Of a stretch of 64,000 nt of DNA, positions 56,786 through 64,000 are shown in pieces. The DNA lies in contig MCGE01000014.1 in assembly GCA_002105175.1 (NCBI GenBank), positions 558,001 through 622,000 of the forward strand, given 5' to 3'. Position numbers and translations under genes: made by a program. The notes under the pieces were generated by a model. That model had not been told where the DNA came from. It made no database searches and saw only the letters and a list, made by a program, of their open reading frames with translations. The number at the start of each line of letters is the position of its first letter. Position 1 is the stretch's first letter. The DNA comes from Absidia repens (lineage: Eukaryota > Mucoromycota > Mucoromycetes > Mucorales > Cunninghamellaceae).

Positions 56786-58275
56786 CTACAAGGAAGGGAA
56801 AGAGGAAGAAGAATCATTGTCATCATCATCGTCTGAGGCTTGATTGTTGTTGTTGTCGTTGATATTGTTGTTGTTGTTTTTGCCGTCGAGGACCCAGCCT
56901 ACTTTCCAGGGACGACCACATGACCAGTATTTGGGACTGCATACAAAGTTTTCAATGTCTTCATCAAGATCCACATGTCCATCTGGTCGATTCCGTCGCA
57001 TTTTGTCGATGTATTGCATAGCCTTTCGCTTTTCTTCTTTACAAAATACCCATCGGCAATGGCGACACACGCATCCGCCACTTTTGTTGTAACTAAGTTG
57101 ATAGAATAAGAAAGAAAAATGTGAGTATTGACGGTCATATTCCTCTCTGGTATCACTTACCGAAGTCCACATTTGTTACAGAGATACACAAAAGGTTTGC
57201 CTTTATCATTGAAGATCTGACTTGCAGGGAAGGGCCAATCAAATGCTTTTCGCATACATCCATCTGAGGTTTCATGACAAGCTTGACAAGGTCCTTTGAC
57301 ACGAGAAGGGCGACCAGAAGAGGCATGACGAGTATGCTGCAAAGGCTTCCGGCCTCGTTGTTTAGAGTGATGATTGCTGTTTGTGGTGGTAGTTGCTGCG
57401 GAAAAAGGAGTTGCCACCGCAGTTGATGATATAGGAAGATTAAACGAGGATGTAGAGGAAGACGATGCTGATGGTAATGCTGGTGTAGATGTTGGTAACG
57501 AAGAGGGTAAAGAAGGTGATGAGGATAAGGTTGGTGACGGTGATGACGATGATGGTGGGGTAGACATTGGTGATGGTGGGCGCTCATAGTATGAGGTCAA
57601 CTCCGGTTGCGGTAAAGGTGAGGACGCTAGATGACTGTTGGTGGCGGTAAGTGGTGGTGAGACGAGTAAAGGAATAGACATTTTGTGCTTCGTAATATGT
57701 TGTTTGTGATGAGTAGGCAAGGCGATACATGTTGCTACTAACTGTCGTCGACGCATGTGGATGACACGCTTCTTGATGGGTAAATCTTGTTGTCGAGCCA
57801 AAGCTACTCTGTGACGTAAAGCAGATAATAAAGATTCGCCGCAAATGACTTTTGATTGGACGTGATGCTGATCTACTACCATTGGTTGTAGTTGTTGCTG
57901 CTGTTTTTGAGTGTGGTGGTAATCCTCTTGGTGTTGGGGAGACATGTCAGTACTGCCAGTTGTCGTGGTGGTATTCCACTGGAAAACGACGCTTTTATCT
58001 AAGGCACTAGCTTGGAAGGCGTCTTGTATAACTGAAGGTGATTTGTGAGGCATTGATTTACGACGAGGGTGGTCATAACTAAAGGCGTGTTGTTGTTGAT
58101 GCAAGGAAGGCAGAGTGGATAAGGAATCGTTGTCGTCTTCCTCACTGTCGTGCAACAATTCAGGAGGAGAGCCAACTCGGTGGAAGGCACTACCATGGCC
58201 ACCATTGAAGGAGGAAGTATAAAAATCAGGCTTCACTATTTCATACAGACTAGGTAATGTATGAGGGGACGTCAT
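56786..58275 (-). CDS. Putative transcription factor with an atypical multi-cysteine zinc finger
   Basis: Two exons (58275-57161, 57092-56786) give 473 residues. Residues 1-300 are Ser/Thr/Pro/Gln/His-rich and probably disordered. A basic patch, SKQRGRKPLQHTRHA, precedes the cysteine region. The spacing is C330-x2-C333, C340, C366-x2-C369, then C379-x-C381-x2-C384 and C389. LCNKCGLRYNK resembles the second half of a GATA finger (CNACGLxxxK), but the first Cys pair lies 32 residues away instead of 17, and the extra cysteines after it are not GATA-like. The tail is Asn/Asp/Ser-rich and acidic. The intron splits the LCNKCGLR-YNK motif. DNA binding is an inference. Confidence 0.8.
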
Positions 58276-60399
58276 GATAACTAGATTGTTTGAAAGTAGA
58301 TTATACAAAAGAAAAAGAAAAGCAAAAAGAAAAAAAAAAGTTGTTAGTCTTATATAACAAGCGGGGTTTGAATAATTGATGGATACTAAAAGGGGTGAGA
58401 GGTGATGAAAAAATGAGAGGATAACATGGATTGGGATCAGATTTTTGATCTAAATGTCATAAACGTACAATGATATCCTTTTTATTACAAAAAAGAAGTC
58501 ATTCGTTTCATGAATCCAACCATGTGGTCTTTATTTTTTTACAGGACCAATCATCCACAACATCCACTCCCCGATCGACTGTATTTTTTTTCTTTTTCTT
58601 TTTTTTTTGGCATGAATCAACAAACTTGCTTACATTCAGTGTGATGGAAAAAGGAGGGTAACGTTGAAAAAATGATAAAAAAAAAATTAGTTGAAAAGTA
58701 GGTCTGGGAAAAAAAAAGGTTGCGATTTATATACGAAATCCCAGATCAAGGTTTTAGAAATGGAATCAATGAAAAGGAACAATCGGTAGAACTTTTGTTG
58801 CCTGTGCAAATATCGGGTTAGTGTGCGCCGCCAATGAAAGCCCAGTGATTTCTACCTGGTGATGAAGTTGATCCCCCGCCTACCCATATTGTGTGCAACT
58901 TCGGTTAAACCCATACTTGAGTTTTTGCCGTAAACTTTGTGCGGTCGGCAAATGGTACCATTGATGGGGATGATGCTTGGCATTGGGAAAAATATTTTTG
59001 ATCAGGCCCTTTTTTAATTTATTATTAGAAAAAAAAAATAAGTACCAAGCACATTATCAGCCATTATTTGTTTCAGCGCCATGACAAATCCAATGATATT
59101 TTTTTCTTTTTATCTGGGGAAAAGAAATGATATTTCCCTAAATGTAGATGTGTACACGTATTTTTTTCTTTTTCGATTAGTTCAATTTTTTTTTTACCGG
59201 GAAAAAAGTCAACCGCATAAGAGCCGAAAGATGAGAAAAAAGACCCAAAACAAAAAGGCAGAAAGAATTGAGCGGGTTTTATAACGCCGCTCCGGAATCA
59301 AGAGGCTCATCTCCCGGTTGGATCAGTTTTATGATGAACAAAATAAAAAACTAAGGATGCAAAAATATTCTCCTTCTTTTATGATAAATCAGATGTAAAT
59401 ACACAAAACTTGCTATAACGTAAATAATAAGGTTATGATTTTGTGATTAAAAATGTTCTTGTCTTGTTTGGACTCTTGTTGAGAAATGAGTAGAAAGAAC
59501 GCACGAGGCTTTCCTTTTATAGAGACTCCAAAATCATAATCGCTTTTGCCCGAACGGATAAATTGGGAGGAGAGGAGATATATTTTTGATCCATGCAAGA
59601 AAACGATGGTATTTGGTTATGTCACAAAGAATCTCGACTCCCCTTTCTCCTGCTTTCCCTTTTAAATAGTTGCCCGATTAGAAAAAGAAAAGATTGAGCC
59701 AAATTACCACATATATGAATTTATAATATCACATACAATATGATACGATATTAACAATAATTTCAAATAGATGATTCTATTTGATTTTTGTTATAAAAAT
59801 AGAAAAGTAACTGTAGATCCAACAAGATCACTGATGGCACATTTGTCATTCTGAAAAAGGGCTGAATATCAGCCACTTAATAATCAAAATGCTATGTCTG
59901 CTTACCTTTACATTACATAGTTTTTGGTTGGTCAATATTAAATCACCGATAGGGCCTGATCATTTCCTTCTACTATACACACCATCAACAATGATTACTG
60001 CATTATCAAAGGGTCAGAATGGATTACATACTGGATCTCGGCAAGAAAGGAGAAATATAGGTAATTCACTCAGTGGGAAAAAAAGGGGGGGAGGGAGGGG
60101 ACGAAATTTTTTCTTGGTGATGAGTGCGGGTTTCGTTCTAAAATTAGCTTGTTGGGTGGATAGCAGGCAGGGAAACCATATAATAATTTTATTCAACACT
60201 TTTTTCTTTTTCGTTTTCTTTTTCCTCCCCTTTTTCTTTCCTTTTTATTCATTCAACTAATAATACATACAACATAAGTATATACATATACACATTTATA
60301 TATTTATATATTTATATATATTTTCATCCTCTCATACACATACGCACACCCATACAAGCACATACTTATATATAGATACCTATATATGATACAATTGTA
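58276..60399. other. Intergenic, 2.1 kb; promoters only
   Basis: Lies between divergent genes (zinc-finger on minus, Skt5-like on plus), so it should hold both promoters. It has A- and T-runs, and TATATA-rich sequence with CACACATACG-type tracts close to the Skt5-like start (60260-60390). Open stretches at 59889-60260 and others are low-complexity. No RNA gene is seen. Confidence 0.45.
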
Positions 60400-62128
60400 A
60401 TGATGGAAACACAGCAACAAGATACACCTCTTCCTCCTCCTCATTCAACAACAAAGCATGATCTCGCCAAACCGCCACCTTTACCAAAACATAATCAACT
60501 TCCGCCAACCACACCTGTACCTGGTAAACCATTGCCTCCCTCATCTTCAGGAAAAGCTCCTTCAACAGATACTTTGACCTACACTAATAATCAACCATAT
60601 TCACAACCCTCATATCAATCAACCAATAGCAATGAATCCAATACGTCTTTATCAGGCACTACTAACAGTAACACCATCTACAGCAATGGCAACACCAACA
60701 ACACCAACAATTCACGACCTACTTTAAGCAACAGCAATAGTCCTCGTTCTTCGTCGACACCTTCTCAGTCACCAACCGATACTCGTGCCAGCTCTATCAA
60801 TCTTTCACTAATGGGTGGTGATCAACTATTGGACCATTCTCATTTGAAACCAGGCAACAAAGCATCGCTTCTTTCTTATACACAATCCATCAACATGTAT
60901 CGCGAAAATGCCAAAAAGACGAAGAGCCCTGATATCCAATGTGATTTTGCAATCTTTATGGTGGAAGCAGCCAAACCTGTGGAAGATGAAGTAACTCGTT
61001 GGGAATATTTAGCTGAAGCAGAAAAATTATTGAAACAATTGGCATCGCGTGGTCATGCTGAATCACAGTACTATCTGGGCAACCTGTATGCGTCTGGTCT
61101 TCTCAGCAAAAAGAACAAGAATGAATTCGATAAGGCATTCCCATTCTTTGTCCAAGCTTCCAAACATCATCACCCTGATGCTGCTTATAGGTAAGAGCGA
61201 ACTTGGGAATTTTTCAATTAGGTTATATTTGGTTTGGTATGTATAATAGAATAGTCATGGTATACTCAACTATTATTTTATTATTTTACTCATATATTAG
61301 AACCGCCAAATGCTACGAAGATGGATTAGGAACTCGTAAAGATAGTTCAAAGGCAGTACAGTTTTATAGGTAAATAAAATACAAACAACAACATAGGGAG
61401 GAGCGACAAAAAAAAAAAAAAACGTTATCTGATGATCTTCTTCCTTTTATAGAAAAGCAGCAACACTGAATCATCCTGGATCAATGTATCGAATGGGTGT
61501 CGCCGAAGTCAATGGTGAATTAGGAATCTCGAAAAATGCACGGGATGGTGTCAAATGGTTGAAACGTGCAGCGGAAGCGGCGACGATAGAATATCCTCAA
61601 GCAATCCATGAACTGGCCTTGTTACATGAACGTGGGATCGACAATGTTGTGTTTGTGGACTTACAATACGCCGTGACCTTGTATGGCCAAGCAGCGGATT
61701 TGGGCTATGCTCCTTCTGCGTTCAAATTGGGCGAATGTTACGAATACGGCAAATTGGAATGTCAACAGGACCCCGCTCTCTCGATTCATTATTATACCAT
61801 TGCTGCCCAACAAGGTCATCGGGAGGCATGCTTTGCTCTTACTGCCTGGTACTTGGTTGGCTCGCCCAACGTTTTGCCTCAATCGGATGCTGATGCTTAT
61901 ATCTGGGCCAAACGAGCGGCGGAAAAGGAACTCCCCAAGGCGGAATACGCGGTGGGCTACTTTACTGAAGTCGGAATTGGGATTTCAAAGAACTTGGATA
62001 ATGCTATGGTGTGGTACAAAAAAGCAGCGGAACATGGCGACAAGCGAGCCATCCAACGGTTACAAGGTAAACCTTCCGAAAAACCTGGCAAGAAGAAAGG
62101 TTCTCAAGATGATTGTGCCATTATGTAG
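60400..62128 (+). CDS. Chitin synthase activator Skt5/Chs4-like, Sel1-repeat protein with CaaX end
   Basis: Three exons (60400-61190, 61301-61369, 61453-62128) give 511 residues. Residues 1-145 are Pro/Ser/Asn-rich and disordered, with PPPPLPK-like SH3-binding stretches. From about 200 to 490 there are about seven Sel1-type helical repeats, such as ESQYYLGNLYASGLLSKK, AAYRTAKCYEDGLGTRK and AEYAVGYFTEVGIGISK. The protein ends in CAIM, a CaaX box predicting farnesylation, as in yeast Skt5. The family activates and localises a chitin synthase at sites of wall growth. The second exon (69 nt) carries one repeat core. The start is the first of two adjacent ATG codons. Confidence 0.92.
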
Positions 62129-62238
62129 ATTCCTCCCTCTCCTCCTTCCTCATTATACACAATACTAGCCTTTTTTATTTTATCTCAAGATTCTATTTAC
62201 CGTTTTTTTTTATCATTATCATTATCATTTATTTATCA

Positions 62239-62244
62239 AATAAA
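62239..62244 (+). terminator. Poly(A) signal of the Skt5-like gene
   Basis: AATAAA 111 bp after the stop, with a second copy 13 bp downstream. Confidence 0.5.
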
Positions 62245-63184
62245 ATATATTAATAAAGAACTCATTTGACTCCAATGCTGTTTGTTTTGTTATTGTTGCG
62301 TGATCGTGGGATTTTGTTTGTGCTGTTTTTATTTATCATCGTCTTTATAAAATGTAGTTGATCAGTTTTTAAAGATGAAAAAGGTAATATTATAATCATA
62401 ACTGCATATATGGTGCAGTGCATGGAGAACGTAAAACCGTTTAGTTTCAAGGAAAAGGCAAAGGGTATTGTTTTACTTGTTAGTAAAAATGAAAAGGAAC
62501 AAAAGATTGTGGTTGGGATGTATATTGTTTTTTTAAAAAAAAATCTTTGGCATTTGAAGTTGGTCGGTTTTGACTGAAAGGTCTAAGAGCTGCAACACCA
62601 AGACGTTTGCCAAAACAAAAAAGGCATTGTAATGCATCTATATAAAATAAATATCTTTCTGCCCACTTCAATCATTATATTTTTATGTTTATGTCCACCA
62701 CAACCATTCAGAAAATTCCATCGACACCACCCCTGTTTTCTGAGGTCCCGGGTACAAACAGTAAATGGAGCGCTGAGTACGGCGGTTGGTTGTAGTCTCA
62801 TACCTAATGCTCTTTTTTTTTTTTTGTACAAATACGACGTGCCAGCTTTTCGCGCGTGCACTGTACTTATGTACAGTGTGGGTTTGCCCATTTGACAATA
62901 CAAACAAAATGTATCGGAGACGATATCATACCATATGTATAAAAATAAAAAGACAAGACATATTTTATTCAGATTTAGATACACACCATATAAATTATGG
63001 CAACTATTCTCCAGTGAAGGGTCAAGTAAAATAGGTAGAATTGCTCCGGTTTGTCTTCGATTGCATCAAGAGAAGAGGACCATTATGTTGATTATGCTGT
63101 ATGGTGTTGTATGGTGTAAAAAAATGAAAAACAAAAAAAAAGGCTTCCTTTTTTGTCCACCAAAAAGAATTCGCAAACCACAGA
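62245..63184. other. Intergenic with a faint S-like block
   Basis: Around 62765-62800 the sequence GGAGCGCTGAGTACGGCGGT resembles the first half of the S element. A T-run and GTGCACTGTACTTATGTACA, containing a short inverted repeat, follow. No gene is supported. Confidence 0.35.
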
Positions 63185-64000
63185 AACCAAAAAATATGTA
63201 TTTCAAATCCCGCCCACGTGAATGTTTGTTTACTCTTGAGTTTTGTTTCACTCTTTTTCCTTTCTTTTTTTTTTTCTCCCTTCGTTTTTTTTTTTCTTTT
63301 CTTTTTTTTTCGCCAAATAGTTTCTTCAAAAATATGGATAGTGTCAAGACTAGTTTAAAAGGGTTTCCGGCTCAGGGATTACACAAGATGCATGGTGAAA
63401 CTCTTTCATTTTGGATCTAGGATCTGAAGGCACCATTAGCTGGTTTTTTGAAGCCTCCATTAGCTTAGTTTAGTGTTAGTTTATCATAGAATGTATCTAT
63501 ATATAAATAAAATATGTCTCATTTTATTTCCTTTAATAAAAAACATTCCATTAGACTCTCTCATGTCTTGTACAACAGATCTCTTTTTACTCTAAACTCC
63601 TTAGATCTACCGTTATACTTTTATAAAAGACGTCCCTTTCTTGTCTTTTTCATATCTTGTATAGCCAATTAAATTACTCTTTACAGTTGTCTCTTTAGAT
63701 CACTTCAATAAATTTAGCTTTTTTAATAGCCATTCTTTGATCCATCATATAACGAACATATTAATGATATTATATAATTTGTTGAGCGTCCTATTAGTCA
63801 TCTGCTTTCTAGCTTATCCATTATGCCTACCTTTCTCCTAGAATCCCAACAATTGATTGGCTGTAGCGATTCATGTAACTTGAAATGTGGACCTCTTCCT
63901 TTGCCTATCAAACGTATTAATTATTGATCCTAGACTGTTCTGTGAGTATAACTACTGCTCAAAGGTGTTTTTCTCCTTACCCACCCACTACGACATTTTT
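63185..64000 (+). repeat. Dispersed repeat family A, copy A5 (runs off the window)
   Basis: Starts CAGAAACCAAAAAATATGTA, then TTTCAAATCCCGCCCACGTG. The T/C run is followed by the core (GGATTACACAAGATGCATGG, TTTCATTTTGGATCTAGGAT) and GGCACCATTAGCTGGTTTTT. Four AATAAA/TATAAA-type blocks, CATCTGCTTTCTAGCTTATC and TTCATGTAACTTGAAATGTG follow. It is still matching other copies at the window edge. Confidence 0.8.

Overview
The window looks like nuclear DNA of an early-diverging filamentous fungus, most likely Mucoromycota. It is AT-rich, and its genes are cut by many short GT-AG introns of about 50-100 bp. It carries fungal markers (a Skt5/Chs4-type chitin synthase activator and a fungal-type 17.8 kDa complex I subunit). 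It also carries a soluble-type (ADCY10-like) adenylyl cyclase, a family patchily kept in fungi. The phylum assignment is inference. The standard genetic code fits every gene. All exon maps below were read by hand from splice sites, and each full gene closes in frame.

Layout. 1-1010 (-) is the 5' part of an unrecognised gene running off the window. 2236-5462 (-) is an arrestin-domain protein with a polyHis/polyGln tract. 5463-13332 is mostly non-coding and holds two copies of a dispersed repeat (family A). 13333-13908 (-) is a small complex I subunit. 13909-18194 is repeats, including a (TAGATG)n array. 18195-24898 (-) is the 15-exon adenylyl cyclase. 25635-39158 is a compact plus-strand block: mitoribosomal uS12m, an amino-acid/choline permease, mitoribosomal uL22m, an ARFRP1-type GTPase, and Rqc2/NEMF. 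41029-42592 (-) holds methionine-R-sulfoxide reductase and a complex I accessory subunit. The latter is divergent from an unrecognised helical protein at 42775-45056 (+). 45057-48998 is a repeat-rich island. 48999-54246 (+) holds a TBC-domain protein and a START-domain protein. 54247-56785 has another A copy. 56786-58275 (-) is an unusual zinc-finger protein. 60400-62128 (+) is Skt5/Chs4-like. The window ends inside another A copy.

How the genes fit together. Four or five products are mitochondrial (uS12m, uL22m, two complex I subunits, probably MsrB). Several act in membrane traffic or signalling (arrestin, ARFRP1, TBC, START, adenylyl cyclase, Skt5). Rqc2 is ribosome quality control. They look like ordinary scattered housekeeping genes, not a pathway cluster.

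The least explained material is non-coding. An apparently protein-less dispersed repeat (family A, nine full or partial copies) is often paired with a short GC-richer element (S). One S copy has spawned an exact 28-bp minisatellite from its terminal block. Other notable points are an 11-nt microexon inside the cyclase metal-binding motif, loss of predicted catalytic residues in the second cyclase domain, and a TBC domain whose arginine finger reads as histidine.
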